55,348 nt of DNA from Hydrogenophaga pseudoflava (GTDB lineage Bacteria; Pseudomonadota; Gammaproteobacteria; Burkholderiales; Burkholderiaceae_C): the NCBI RefSeq assembly GCF_031020795.1, contig NZ_JAVHJP010000003.1:1-55348 (forward strand), given 5' to 3'. This document shows positions 1-10,969 of this stretch, piece after piece. The first letter of the stretch is position 1. Every line of letters begins with the position of its first letter. Under the pieces are notes generated by a model. It was not told the DNA's origin and did no database searches. It saw only the letters and a list, made by a program, of their open reading frames with translations. The translations under genes were made by a program, and so were the position numbers.

Positions 1-413
1 AGCTTGCCCAGCTTGGCGGCCAGCTCGGGCTTGTTCTTCTTCTCGCCCACGTTCAGGCGGCAGTTCTCCAGCAGCACCACCTCGCCGGGCCCCACGGCAA
101 AGCCACCGTCCACCCAGCCGGACACCAGGCGCACCTCGATGCCCAGCAGTTCGGACAGGCGCCGCGCCACAGGCGCCAGCGAGTCCTCGGGTTTGAACTC
201 ACCTTCGGTCGGGCGGCCGAGGTGCGAAGTCACCATCACCGCGGCCCCGGCGTCCAGCGCCATGCGGATGGCCGGGATCGAGGCGCGGATGCGCGTGTCT
301 TCGGTGATCTCGCCCGCGTCGTTTTGCGGCACGTTCAGATCGGCGCGGATGAAGACGCGTTTGCCGCGGGCAAAGCCGCTGCGGCACACGTCGCTGAATC
401 GGAGGCATTTCAT
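1..413 (-). CDS. cbbK: Phosphoglycerate kinase, N-terminal part (cut by window edge)
   Basis: The visible 137 residues are the N-terminal domain of phosphoglycerate kinase, which interconverts 3-phosphoglycerate and 1,3-bisphosphoglycerate with ATP. In the Calvin cycle it runs toward 1,3-bisphosphoglycerate. Reading from the ATG at 413, the family motifs RADLNVP (about residues 23-29), SHLGRP (about 63-68) and [14 protein letters not shown] are all present. The rest of the gene lies beyond position 1, so the reading frame has no stop here. It follows gap by 14 bp on the same strand and is the last visible gene of the cbb cluster, matching the known cbbG-cbbK order. A role in autotrophic carbon fixation is inferred from this context; the same enzyme could also serve gluconeogenesis. 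Confidence 0.95.
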   Translation of the reverse strand, partial: MKCLRFSDVCRSGFARGKRVFIRADLNVPQNDAGEITEDTRIRASIPAIRMALDAGAAVMVTSHLGRPTEGEFKPEDSLAPVARRLSELLGIEVRLVSGWVDGGFAVGPGEVVLLENCRLNVGEKKNKPELAAKLGK

Positions 414-427
414 GGCGGGCTCCCGGT

Positions 428-2173
<1,746 letters not shown>

Positions 2174-2174
<1 letters not shown>

Positions 2175-4186
2175 CACGCCAGCAGCCCTTTGACCGCGGC
2201 CGTCACCGCTTCCGCCGTGATGCCGAAGTGTGCGTACAGGTCCTTGGCCGGAGCCGATTCGCCGAAGCTGGCGATGCCCACCACCACGCCGGTGCGGCCC
2301 ACGTACTTGCGCCAGAAGTCGGGGTGCGCGGCCTCCACCGCCACGGTGGGCAGGGCCAGCGGCAGCACCTGGTCCTGGTAGGCCTCGCTCTGGCGGTCGA
2401 ACACGCTGGTGCTGGGCATGGAGACCACGCGGGTGCGCAGGCCGTCGGCGGCCAGCGCCTTCTGCGCCGCCAGCGCGATCTCGATCTCCGAGCCGGTGGC
2501 CACGATCACCGCCTGCGGCTGCTCCATCTCCGACAGGATGTAGCCGCCCTTGCAGATGTCGCCGGCCAAGATCTGCGCGGTCACTCGCGGCAGGTTCTGG
2601 CGCGACAGACACAACGCGCTCGGCCCGTCGCGGCGTTCGATGGCGCAGGCCCAGGCCACCGCCGTCTCCAGCCCGTCGGCCGGGCGCCACACATCCAGAC
2701 CGGGGATGAGGCGCAGGCTCGGCACGTGCTCCACCGACTGGTGGGTCGGCCCGTCTTCGCCCAGGCCGATGGAGTCGTGCGTGAACACGTGGACCACCCG
2801 CTGCTTCATCAGCGCGGCCATGCGGATCGCGTTGCGGCTGTAGTCGCTGAACGTGAGGAAGGTGCCACCGTAGGGGATGTAGCCGCCGTGCAGGGCGATG
2901 CCGTTCATGATGGCCGCCATGCCGAACTCGCGCACGCCGTAGCTCAGGTGGTTGCCCCACACATCGCGGCCGGCTTTGATGCAGCCCTTGAAGTTGGTCA
3001 GGTTGGAGCCGGTCAGGTCGGCGCTGCCACCGAAGAACTCGGGCAGCAGCGGCGCCAGCGCATCGAGTGCGTTCTGGCTGGCCTTGCGCGTGGCCACCGG
3101 GTCGGCCTTGGCGCTGATGGACTCGAACAACGCCGGCAGGCGGACTTCGAAGTCGTGCGGCAACTCGCCGGCCATGCGGCGCTCGAACTCGGCGGCCTCG
3201 GTGGGGTAATCGGTGCGGTAGGCCTCGAAGCGCTGGCGCCAGGCGCGCTCGGCCGCGGCGCCGCGCTCGCGGGCGTTCCACGCATCGGCGACTTCGGCCG
3301 GGATCTCGAACGGTGCCGCCGTCCAGCCCAGCGCGTCGCGCGTGGCCTGCACCTCGGCCGCACCGAGGGCGGCGCCGTGCACGTCGTGCGTGCCGGCCTT
3401 GTTGGGTGAGCCCATGCCGATCACGGTCTTGCAGCAGATCAGCGTGGGCTTGCCGTCGGCGCGCGCGCCCTGCTGCTTCGCGGCCACCAGCGCGGCCTCG
3501 ATGGCCGCGGGGTCGTGGCCGTCCACGTTGGGGATCACGTGCCAGCCGTAGGCCTCGAAACGTTGGGGCGTGTCGTCGGTGAACCAGCCCTCGACGTGGC
3601 CGTCGATGGAGATGCCGTTGTCGTCGTAGAAGGCCACCAGCTTCGAGAGGCGCAGCGTGCCGGCCAGCGCGCAGGCCTCGTGGCTGATGCCTTCCATCAT
3701 GCAGCCGTCGCCCAGGAAGACGTGGGTGAAGTGGTCGACGATGGTGTGGCCCGGGCGGTTGAACTCCTGCGCCAGCAGCTTCTCGGCCAGCGCCATGCCC
3801 ACCGCGTTGCTGATGCCCTGGCCCAGCGGGCCAGTGGTCGTTTCCACACCGGGCGTGACGCCCACTTCGGGGTGGCCCGCGGTCTTGCTGTGCAGCTGGC
3901 GGAAGTTCTGCAGCTCGCTCATCGGCAGGTCGTAGCCGGTCAGGTGCAGCAGCGCATAGATCAGCATGGAGCCGTGGCCGTTGGACAGCACGAAGCGGTC
4001 GCGGTCGGGCCAGAGCGGGTTGGCCGGATTGTGCTGGAGGTGCCGGTTCCACAGCACCTCGGCGATGTCGGCCATGCCCATGGGCGCGCCAGGGTGACCG
4101 CTCCTGGCCTTTTCCACCGCGTCGACAGCGAGCATGCGGATGGCGTTGGCCATCTGGCGGGCGAATTCGGGCGTCGGGGTGTTCAT
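2174..4186 (-). CDS. cbbT: Transketolase
   Basis: 670 residues, normal for a bacterial transketolase. This thiamine diphosphate enzyme moves two-carbon ketol units between sugar phosphates in the regenerative Calvin cycle and the pentose phosphate pathway. Visible motifs are [10 protein letters not shown] near residue 30, the TPP/Mg signature GDGCMMEG with a downstream asparagine, and the [13 protein letters not shown] segment of the pyrimidine-binding domain. The C-terminal transketolase domain is intact. The start at 4186 gives the canonical [18 protein letters not shown]-terminus. The stop overlaps the gph start, and the gene follows phosphoribulokinase by 20 bp, so both are probably in the same transcript. 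Confidence 0.97.
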
Positions 4187-4206
4187 GGTGTGTCTCCTTG
4201 TTCTTT

Positions 4207-5091
4207 TCAACCCAGACCGAGAGCGCGCTTCTTGCGCTCCATCATTCGCCAGATGAAGGGTGTGAAGATGAGTTGCATGGCGATCTCCATCTTCCCGCCG
4301 GGCACGACGATGGTGTTGGCGCGGCTCATCCACGAGCCGTTGATCATGGACAGCAGGTACTGGAAGTCGATGCCCTTGGGCTTGGCGAAGCGGATCACCA
4401 CCATGCTCTCGTCGGCGCTGGGAATGTCGCGCGCGATGAAGGGGTTGGACGTGTCCACCACCGGGATGCGCTGGAAGTTCACGTGCGTCAGGCCGAACTG
4501 CGGCACGATGTAGTTCACGTAGTCGGGCATGCGGCGCAGGATGGTGTCCACCACCGCTTCCTGGCTGTAGCCGCGCTGGGTCTTGTCGCGGATCAGCTTC
4601 TGGATCCACTCCAGGTTGATCGAGGGCACGACGCCGATGAGCAGGTCGGGGTAGCGCGCGATGTCCACGGTGTCGGTCTTCACCGCACCATGCAGGCCTT
4701 CGTAGAACAGCAGGTCGGTGCCGGAGGGAATGTCTTCCCAGGGCGTGAAGGTGCCGGGCTCCTGCTGGTAGGGCGCGGCCTCTTCGGCGTTGTGCAGGTA
4801 CTTGCGGCACTTGCCGGTGCCGTCGGTGGCGTACTGGCGGAACAGCGCCTCGATTTCGGGAAACAGGTTGCCGTCGGCACCGAAGTGGCTGAAGTGCCGG
4901 TTGCCCTTGGCCTCTTCTTCGGCCATGAGCTTCTTCATGGCCTTGCGGTCGTAGCGGTGGAAGCTGTCGCCTTCGATGACGGCGGCGGTCAGTTCCTCGC
5001 GGCGGAAGATGTTCTGGAAGGTGCGCGTCACCGTCGAGGTGCCCGCGCCGCTGGAGCCCGTGATCGCGATGATGGGGTGTCGTTCTGACAT
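4207..5091 (-). CDS. cbbP: Phosphoribulokinase (proteobacterial type)
   Basis: 294 residues, the short proteobacterial class. It phosphorylates ribulose 5-phosphate with ATP to give ribulose 1,5-bisphosphate, the rubisco substrate. The P-loop GSSGAGTST occupies residues 12-20. The conserved [10 protein letters not shown] segment and the later FYEGLHGA stretch, which carries the catalytic region, are intact. The enzyme has no use outside CO2 fixation or a nucleoside shunt, so it is the strongest evidence that this is a true Calvin-cycle operon although rubisco genes are not in the window. It lies 36 bp downstream of the fructose bisphosphatase gene, as in cbbF-cbbP. Confidence 0.97.
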   Translation of the reverse strand: MSERHPIIAITGSSGAGTSTVTRTFQNIFRREELTAAVIEGDSFHRYDRKAMKKLMAEEEAKGNRHFSHFGADGNLFPEIEALFRQYATDGTGKCRKYLHNAEEAAPYQQEPGTFTPWEDIPSGTDLLFYEGLHGAVKTDTVDIARYPDLLIGVVPSINLEWIQKLIRDKTQRGYSQEAVVDTILRRMPDYVNYIVPQFGLTHVNFQRIPVVDTSNPFIARDIPSADESMVVIRFAKPKGIDFQYLLSMINGSWMSRANTIVVPGGKMEIAMQLIFTPFIWRMMERKKRALGLG

Positions 5092-5127
5092 GGCTTGTCT
5101 CCGGAGATGAAAAATGCGGGGCGGCGC

Positions 5128-6228
5128 TCAGGCGCGGAAGAGGCTTCGCTCGGCGAACAGCGGGTTGTCGTCCTTGTAGGCGACCGGTTCGTGGTGGTAG
5201 CGCTCGATGCGCTCGACCTCGTTCTTGCTGCCGAACACCAGGCCGATGCGCTGGTGCAGCGATGTCGGCTGCACGGTGAGCATGGGTTCGCGGCCGGTGC
5301 TGGCGCGGCCGCCGGCCTGTTCCATGATCATGGCGATGGGGTTGGCCTCGTACAGCAGGCGCAGGCGGCCCGGCTTGCTGGCGTCCTTGGTGTCGCGCGG
5401 GTACATGAAGACGCCGCCGCGCATGAGGATGCGGTGCGCCTCGGCCACCATGGACGCGATCCAGCGCATGTTGAAGTCCTTGCCGCGCGGGCCGGTCTTG
5501 CCGGCCAGGCACTCGTCCACATAGCGCTTCACGGGCGCCTCCCAGAAGCGCGTGTTCGAGGCGTTGATCGCGAACTCCTGCGTGTCCTCGGGCACCTTGA
5601 GCTGAGGGTGGGTCAGCATGAACTGGCCCAGGTTCGGGTCCAGCGTGAAGCCCGCCACGCCGTTGCCCACCGTGAGCACCAGCATGGTGGTGGGGCCGTA
5701 GAGCGCGTAGCCCGCGGCCATCTGCTGTGTGCCGGGCTGCAGGAAGTCGGCCTCGACCACGTCGCGGCCGGAGTCGATCACGTCCTGCGGCGCACGCAGG
5801 ATGGAGAAGATCGAGCCCACGGTCACGTTCACGTCGATGTTGCTGGAGCCGTCCAGAGGGTCGAACACCATCAGGTACTTGCCGCGCTGCTGCGTTTCGG
5901 GGATCTGGTAGGGGTGGTCCATCTCTTCGGACGCCATGCCCGCGAGGTGGCCGCCCCACTCCGTCATCTGGGTGAAGTACTCGTTGCTGATCACATCGAG
6001 CTTCTTCTGCACCTCGCCTTGCACGTTGACCCCAGTGCTCACCTCGGGCTCGGCCCCGGGGTTGCCCAGCACGCCGCCGAGTTCACCGAAGGCGACCGAG
6101 CGCGCGATGGCCTTGCAGGCCAGGGCCACGTCCAGCAGCAGGGCGTTGAAGTCGCCGCTGGCGCCGGGAAAGCGGCGGCGTTGTTCGATCAGGTATTGCG
6201 TGAGCGTGAAGCGGCGGCGCGTGGTCAT
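5128..6228 (-). CDS. cbbF: Class I fructose-1,6-bisphosphatase
   Basis: 366 residues. It hydrolyses fructose 1,6-bisphosphate, and often sedoheptulose 1,7-bisphosphate, in sugar-phosphate regeneration. The metal-binding and catalytic signature [20 protein letters not shown] lies in the first third, and the C-terminal substrate site MYPRDTKD is present. The ATG at 6228 gives the usual [13 protein letters not shown] start; the longer open frame upstream is only a shadow of rpe. The gene lies 20 bp after rpe and 36 bp before prk, on the same strand. Regulation is presumably by CbbR at the head of the operon, which is an inference. Confidence 0.96.
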   Translation of the reverse strand: MTTRRRFTLTQYLIEQRRRFPGASGDFNALLLDVALACKAIARSVAFGELGGVLGNPGAEPEVSTGVNVQGEVQKKLDVISNEYFTQMTEWGGHLAGMASEEMDHPYQIPETQQRGKYLMVFDPLDGSSNIDVNVTVGSIFSILRAPQDVIDSGRDVVEADFLQPGTQQMAAGYALYGPTTMLVLTVGNGVAGFTLDPNLGQFMLTHPQLKVPEDTQEFAINASNTRFWEAPVKRYVDECLAGKTGPRGKDFNMRWIASMVAEAHRILMRGGVFMYPRDTKDASKPGRLRLLYEANPIAMIMEQAGGRASTGREPMLTVQPTSLHQRIGLVFGSKNEVERIERYHHEPVAYKDDNPLFAERSLFRA

Positions 6229-6248
6229 GGCGGGGACTTTCGGGGGTT

Positions 6249-6947
6249 TCAGGAATTCGAGGCTTGGGCGGCGTTCTGGCGAAGCTGGCGCATCACGTTG
6301 CGGTAGCCGCCGTCGTTGTCGGGCGCGCCGAACACGGCGCTGCCGGCCACCAGGGTGTCGGCCCCGGCGGCCACGATCTCGGCGATGTTGTCGACCTTCA
6401 CGCCGCCGTCCACTTCGAGCCAGATGTCGCGGCCGGTCTCGGTCTTCACCGCGTCGATGCGGCGGCGCGCGTTGCGCAGCTTGCCCAGTGTGGACGGGAT
6501 GAACTTCTGGCCGCCGAAACCGGGGTTCACGCTCATCAGCAGCACCAGGTCCAGCTTGTCCATCACATGGTCCATGTGGGCCAGCGGCGTGGCCGGGTTG
6601 AACACCAGGCCGGCCTTGCAGCCGTGGTCGCGGATCAGCTGCAGCGTGCGGTCCACGTGGCGGCTGGCCTCGGGGTGGAAGCTGATGAGGTTGGCGCCGG
6701 CCTTGGCGAACAGCGGGATCAGCGCGTCCACCGGCTCGACCATCAGGTGCACGTCGATGCCGATCTTCACGTGCGGACGGATCGCCTCGCACACCAGCGG
6801 CCCGATGGTGAGGTTGGGCACGTAGTGGTTGTCCATCACGTCGAAGTGCACCAAGTCGGCGCCGGCGGCTTCGATGGCGCGCACCTCCTCACCCAGGCGG
6901 GCGAAGTCGGCCGAGAGGATGGAAGGGGCGATGCGGATGGCGGACAT
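6249..6947 (-). CDS. rpe: Ribulose-phosphate 3-epimerase
   Basis: 232 residues, the usual length. It interconverts ribulose 5-phosphate and xylulose 5-phosphate. The TIM-barrel motifs are clear: [14 protein letters not shown] at the N-terminus, [12 protein letters not shown] with the metal-binding His and Asp, [17 protein letters not shown] in the phosphate-gripping loop, and EVDGG with the second catalytic Asp. The start [11 protein letters not shown] at 6947 is preferred to an in-frame ATG 19 codons upstream, because the extra residues are low-complexity and absent from the family. It is cbbE by position, 46 bp after cbbY. Confidence 0.95.
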   Translation of the reverse strand: MSAIRIAPSILSADFARLGEEVRAIEAAGADLVHFDVMDNHYVPNLTIGPLVCEAIRPHVKIGIDVHLMVEPVDALIPLFAKAGANLISFHPEASRHVDRTLQLIRDHGCKAGLVFNPATPLAHMDHVMDKLDLVLLMSVNPGFGGQKFIPSTLGKLRNARRRIDAVKTETGRDIWLEVDGGVKVDNIAEIVAAGADTLVAGSAVFGAPDNDGGYRNVMRQLRQNAAQASNS

Positions 6948-6993
6948 GGTGGGCGGTCGGACGGTGGCGGGGGAGGGAATCACAGGGCGTGCC

Positions 6994-7701
6994 TCACTGG
7001 GCATGCCACTCGCGCAGCCGCGGCACGCTGACCTGGGTCAGGTCGGTCACGGTGCGCAGCGCGCCCTTGAAGTCGTGGTGGGCGGTGAAGCGGTTGGGCG
7101 TGATCACCGTCTTCAGGCCGGCGGCCGTCGCGGCGCGCAGGCCGTTGGACGAATCCTCGAAGGCCACGCAGTCGGCGGCGCGCATGCCCAGGTCCGCCAG
7201 CACCTTCATGTAGACCTGCGGGTGCGGCTTCTTCAGCGGCGCGTTGCTGGCGTCGCCGATGGACAGGAAGTGGCTGCGCCAGTCCGGGCCGATGGCGGTG
7301 CGCAGCAGGGCCGCGATGTTGACGGGCGAGGTGGTGGTGGCGATCGCCAGCTGCAGACCCTGGGCGCGCGCCTCGCTCATCAGCGCCAGCACGCCGGGCC
7401 GCAGGGTCACGGCGCCCTGGTTCACCGCGCTCTCGTAGTACGCGGTCTTGACCTCGTGCAGCCGGGCCACCAGGTCCTTCACCGCACCGGCGTCGACCTC
7501 CTTGTGGTCGGGGTTCACGCTCTGCCAGTAGTGCATCAGGCGCTCGCGCCCGCCGGAGATGTCCAGCAGGCGGATGTACTCGTCCACCCCCCAGCGCCAG
7601 TCCAGCCCTTCCTGGCGGAAGGCGTGGTTGAAGGCTTCGAGGTGCAGGCCTTCGGTGTCGGCCAGCGTGCCGTCAACGTCGAAGATCAGGGCCTTGAGCA
7701 T
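6994..7701 (-). CDS. cbbY: CbbY-type HAD phosphatase
   Basis: 235 residues, HAD superfamily subclass with a helical cap. Characterised CbbY proteins remove xylulose 1,5-bisphosphate, a tight-binding rubisco inhibitor formed by misfire; that role is assigned here from family and context. Motif [13 protein letters not shown], gives nucleophile D8 and acid/base D10. The cap has the [19 protein letters not shown] stretch typical of CbbY. Motif II is ATTTSP, the lysine of motif III is in [12 protein letters not shown], and motif IV is [15 protein letters not shown]. It is the first gene after the cbbR-cbbY divergent promoter. In the well-known operons cbbL, cbbS and cbbX would precede it. Confidence 0.92.
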   Translation of the reverse strand: MLKALIFDVDGTLADTEGLHLEAFNHAFRQEGLDWRWGVDEYIRLLDISGGRERLMHYWQSVNPDHKEVDAGAVKDLVARLHEVKTAYYESAVNQGAVTLRPGVLALMSEARAQGLQLAIATTTSPVNIAALLRTAIGPDWRSHFLSIGDASNAPLKKPHPQVYMKVLADLGMRAADCVAFEDSSNGLRAATAAGLKTVITPNRFTAHHDFKGALRTVTDLTQVSVPRLREWHAQ

Positions 7702-7760
7702 GTCCGTTCACCTTTTCATGCAATGGGATTGGCGGGGTGAGACGGACTGTAGGTAGCAAT

Positions 7761-7795
7761 TCAAATAAGGTAAATTCACATATCATTGACTTTCA
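7761..7795. promoter_or_regulatory. Two candidate CbbR binding sites in the cbbR-cbbY divergent promoter
   Basis: The 110-bp gap between cbbY and cbbR is visibly AT-rich compared with its flanks. It holds two matches to the CbbR half-site pattern TNA-N7-TNA (a form of the LysR T-N11-A box): TCA-AATAAGG-TAA at 7761-7773 and TCA-TTGACTT-TCA at 7783-7795. Their starts are 22 bp apart, close to two helical turns, so dimers would bind on the same DNA face. The match and spacing are seen directly; CbbR occupancy is inferred from the adjacent regulator gene. Confidence 0.7.
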
Positions 7796-7811
7796 CTTAA
7801 GCAATTACTGA

Positions 7812-8753
7812 ATGAAGAACGCCACCTTCCGGCAGCTGCGGGTGTTCAACGAGGTGGCCCGCCACCTCAGCTTTGCGCGCGCGGCCGAGGCCCTGCACCT
7901 GACGCCGCCCGCGGTCACCATGCAGATCAAGGAACTGGAGGGGCATGTGGGCCTGCCGCTGTTCGAGCGCTCGGGCCGGCAGGTGGCCCTGACCACGGCG
8001 GGCGAGTACATGCTGGTCTACGCGCGCAAGGTGCTGGCCACGCTCAAGGACGCCGAGGACACCGCCGCGCGCCTCAAGCAGGTGGAGGCCGGGCAGCTCA
8101 CCATCGGCATGGTCAGCACCGCCAAGTACTTCCTGCCGCCGCTGCTGGCGCAGTTCCAGCACGAGCACCCGGGCGTCGAGATCCGGCTGGAGGTGGGCAA
8201 CCGCGAGCAGCTGGTGAAGATGCTGCAGGGCAACGAGGTGGACATCGCCATCATGGGCCGGCCACCCAAGGAGCTGGCCACGCGCACCGAGCCCTTCGCG
8301 GCGCACCCGCACGTGTTCGTGGCGCCGGTCGACCACCCGCTGATGCGCGTGGGCCACCCCACGGTGGAGAGCCTGCAGCCCTATGGCTTCATCCTGCGCG
8401 AGCCGGGCTCGGGCACCCGTGCGGCGATGGAAAAATTCCTGGAGAAGTCGCGCATGGAGCCGCGCGTGGTGATGGAGATGGGCAGCAACGAGACCATCAA
8501 GCAGGCGGTGATGGCCGGCATGGGCATCAGCTTCCTCTCGCTGCACACCCTGGGTCTCGAACTGGAACACGGCCTGATCGCCATCCTCGACGTGGAGGGC
8601 ACGCCCATCGTGCGCGCCTGGAACGTGGTGCACACACTGTCCAAGCTGCTCTCTCCCTCGGCCGAGGCCTTCCGCTACTTCATGCTCGAACACGCCGAGA
8701 AGCACCTGGCCGACAAGTACGGCCGCTACCTCCGGCTGCTGCCGGCCGGCTGA
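7812..8753 (+). CDS. cbbR: LysR-type regulator CbbR
   Basis: 313 residues with an N-terminal winged helix-turn-helix (about residues 4-62: RQLRVFNEVARHLSFARAAE, then LTPPAVTMQIKELE) and a LysR effector-binding domain from about residue 90. Family CbbR proteins activate cbb operons in response to metabolites such as phosphoenolpyruvate, RuBP or NADPH. The effector domain keeps segments typical of CbbR, such as MGRPPKELATRTEPF, LREPGSGTR and GSNETIKQAVMAGMGISFLS. It is divergent from cbbY with a 110-bp gap carrying two TNA-N7-TNA sites, so autoregulation is likely. Confidence 0.93.
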   Translation: MKNATFRQLRVFNEVARHLSFARAAEALHLTPPAVTMQIKELEGHVGLPLFERSGRQVALTTAGEYMLVYARKVLATLKDAEDTAARLKQVEAGQLTIGMVSTAKYFLPPLLAQFQHEHPGVEIRLEVGNREQLVKMLQGNEVDIAIMGRPPKELATRTEPFAAHPHVFVAPVDHPLMRVGHPTVESLQPYGFILREPGSGTRAAMEKFLEKSRMEPRVVMEMGSNETIKQAVMAGMGISFLSLHTLGLELEHGLIAILDVEGTPIVRAWNVVHTLSKLLSPSAEAFRYFMLEHAEKHLADKYGRYLRLLPAG

Positions 8754-8763
8754 GCGCGGCGCC

Positions 8764-9867
8764 TCAGAGCGGTTCGACGCGCGAGAGGTCGGGCTTCTCC
8801 AGCCACTGCGCGAATTCGTCGGCCAGTTGTTCGGCCGCCGCCGTGGCGCCGTTCCACACCTTCATGCGGCCCGCCAGGTCCTGGCCGAAGCGGGTGAAGT
8901 CGCTGCGGTCGGGCAGCTTGCCTTCGGGCAGCGTGCACAACCAGCCAGGGTCGGGCGCGATCACCAGCATGCGGTCCAGCGCGTGGCTGGACAGGTGGCG
9001 CCGCTTCCAGGCCTTGTCCAGCCAGCCCGGCACCACCGCCTGCTGGAAATGCGGGTAGAGCACGATGGGCGCCGCCTCGGGCGTGCGGTAGTGCAGGTGC
9101 AGGTGGTAGTCGGTGATGCCGCCGTCCCAGTAGGCGCCGGCCGGCGCGCCCGGGATGTGCTGGACCGGCCGCAGCACGAAGGGGATGGAGCAGCTGGCCT
9201 GAAGCGCCGGCATGAAGTTGTCGGCGCTGAGCGGAATCTGGCGGGTGCGGAAGTCGTGCGTGGCGAACGGCAGCGCCGCCGCCTGGCCCGACGGGGCCGA
9301 CGGGGCCGAGGAGAACACCACGCGCTCCAGCCAGGCGCCCAGCGCCTTGCGGCCCACCGCGTTGCTGACGAAGGCACCCAGGTAGCCCAGCGGCGTGCGC
9401 AAGGCGCCGTCGCGCGCCAGCACGTGGCGCCCGCGCGAGGCCACGATGTGCAGGCGGTAGCGCGGGTGCGTCAGCACCTCGTTCACACGGCCGCCATAGA
9501 AGCGCTGTAAGTTGCTCGCGAACTGCCCGCTGATCTGGTCGGGCGTGGCGCGCTTCTTTCCGGGCGGCAGCTCGAAATGCTGGGCGATGTATTCGCGCTG
9601 CAGATGCATCAGCGCCGCGGCCGGGTCGCGCAGGCAGGCGGTGGCCATGCGCCAGGCGCCGATGGACGCGCCCACCAGATCGACGGGCTGCGCGCTCTGC
9701 GCCAGCCACCGGCCGAAGATGAAGCGGTCCAGCGGACCGAGGATCAACCCCTTGGGGCCACCCGCCGCGGCGGGAATGGCGCCGACGTGCTGCGGGCCCA
9801 GGCCCTGCTCGCGCAGGTGGCGAAGGGCCGCGGGGCCGGCGTAGAAGCGCAGTGAGGGTGTGGACAC
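8764..9867 (-). CDS. Patatin-like phospholipase family protein
   Basis: About 367 residues from the preferred GTG at 9867. The oxyanion-hole loop AGGPKG lies near residue 27, the nucleophile elbow GASIG (GxSxG) about residue 54, and the catalytic aspartate motif DGG in WDGGITDYHLHL. Together these give the Ser-Asp dyad of patatin-like acyl hydrolases. No signal peptide or membrane span is seen, so it is probably cytoplasmic. The substrate is unknown. The frame stays open to an ATG at 10023, but the extra 52 residues are unlike the family and would run into the divergent gene, so the shorter start is favoured without a strong ribosome-binding site. It converges on cbbR with 10 bp between stops. 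Confidence 0.85.
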   Translation of the reverse strand: MSTPSLRFYAGPAALRHLREQGLGPQHVGAIPAAAGGPKGLILGPLDRFIFGRWLAQSAQPVDLVGASIGAWRMATACLRDPAAALMHLQREYIAQHFELPPGKKRATPDQISGQFASNLQRFYGGRVNEVLTHPRYRLHIVASRGRHVLARDGALRTPLGYLGAFVSNAVGRKALGAWLERVVFSSAPSAPSGQAAALPFATHDFRTRQIPLSADNFMPALQASCSIPFVLRPVQHIPGAPAGAYWDGGITDYHLHLHYRTPEAAPIVLYPHFQQAVVPGWLDKAWKRRHLSSHALDRMLVIAPDPGWLCTLPEGKLPDRSDFTRFGQDLAGRMKVWNGATAAAEQLADEFAQWLEKPDLSRVEPL

Positions 9868-9969
9868 GGATTCGGAGGGCACCGGGTTAACCCGGACGCC
9901 TTTGACAGCAGAGTGACAGATGGGGCAACTGAAATGCCGATTGGAACCGAAACCCGAGGAGACACGCGC

Positions 9970-10950
9970 ATGCATCGTCGACAGCTCTTGCTCGCCGGGG
10001 CGGCCAGCGCCGCCGTTGTCCACCCGCTGCTGCGCGCGCAGGCACCGTCGGGCGTCGCACCGAAGCCGCTGGCGTCCATGCGCATCTACATCCCCGGCGG
10101 CGAAGGCGGCGGCTGGGACCAGACCGGCCGCGCGCTCGGCGCGGCCATCCAGGCCGCCGGCCTGGCCGGCAAGGTCGGCTACGAGAACAAGGGCGGCAAG
10201 GGCGGCACCATTGGCCTGGCCGACTTCGTGGCCCGCTACAACAGCGACCCGGGCGCCCTGCTGGTCGGTGGCATGGTGATGCTGGGCGCCATCGCGGTCG
10301 GCCGTCCCGAGGTGACGCTGGCGCAGGTGAGCCCGGTGGCCCGGCTCACCAACGACTACATGGTGCTGGTGGCGAAGACGGGTTCACAGCCGGCCACCAT
10401 GGCCGCGCTGGTGGAGGCCATGCGCAAGGACCTGGGCAGCGTGGGCTTCACCGGCGGCTCGGCCGGCGGCGTGGACCACATGCTCGCCGGCATGATCGCC
10501 CGCCAGCTGCGGCTGGACGTGACCAAGCTGAAGTACCTGCCCACCGCCAGCGGCCGCGAGGCGACGGCGCTGCTGGACAAGGGGGATGCCCAGGTGGCGA
10601 TCTCCAGCTACAGCGAGTTCCAGGCCGACATCGAGAAAAAGGCGCTCACGCCACTGGCGATTTCCTCACGCAAGACGCTGTACGGCGTGCCCTCGCTGAC
10701 CGAACAGGGCGTGAACACCGAGCTGGGCAACTGGCGCGCGGTGTTCGGCCCGGGCCAGGTGGCCGAGGCGGACCGCGAGAACCTGCGGCGCATCGTGGTC
10801 GCGGCCACGCAGCACCCGGCCTGGGTGCAGTCGCTTCAGGAGAAGAAGTGGCTCGGTGCGCTGCAGCACGGCAAGGACTTTGCCGACCAGCTCACCATCG
10901 AGCAGGCCATCGCCAGCGCGGTGACCATGATGCTGCGCCTCAAGAGCTGA
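9970..10950 (+). CDS. Tripartite tricarboxylate transporter substrate-binding protein (Bug/TctC family)
   Basis: 326 residues. The ATG at 9970 follows a GAGGAGA ribosome-binding site at 9956-9962, which decides the start against an ATG at 9913. The N-terminus carries a twin-arginine-like signal, HRRQLLLAGAASAAVV, suggesting Tat export of this periplasmic protein. The mature part has the Bug fold pattern: RIYIPGGEGGGWDQTGR, a YENKGGKGGTIG loop, and SVGFTGGSAGGVDH. The family binds carboxylates for TctAB transporters or for signalling. No tctA or tctB is nearby, so this is an orphan Bug protein whose ligand cannot be deduced. Confidence 0.9.
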   Translation: MHRRQLLLAGAASAAVVHPLLRAQAPSGVAPKPLASMRIYIPGGEGGGWDQTGRALGAAIQAAGLAGKVGYENKGGKGGTIGLADFVARYNSDPGALLVGGMVMLGAIAVGRPEVTLAQVSPVARLTNDYMVLVAKTGSQPATMAALVEAMRKDLGSVGFTGGSAGGVDHMLAGMIARQLRLDVTKLKYLPTASGREATALLDKGDAQVAISSYSEFQADIEKKALTPLAISSRKTLYGVPSLTEQGVNTELGNWRAVFGPGQVAEADRENLRRIVVAATQHPAWVQSLQEKKWLGALQHGKDFADQLTIEQAIASAVTMMLRLKS

Positions 10951-10969
10951 GGCGGCCACGGCGCGGGAC

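Noticed and set aside
9913..9969. Earlier ATG start for the TctC-type gene
   Set aside because: The extra 19 residues would mask the signal peptide, and the ribosome-binding site fits the ATG at 9970.
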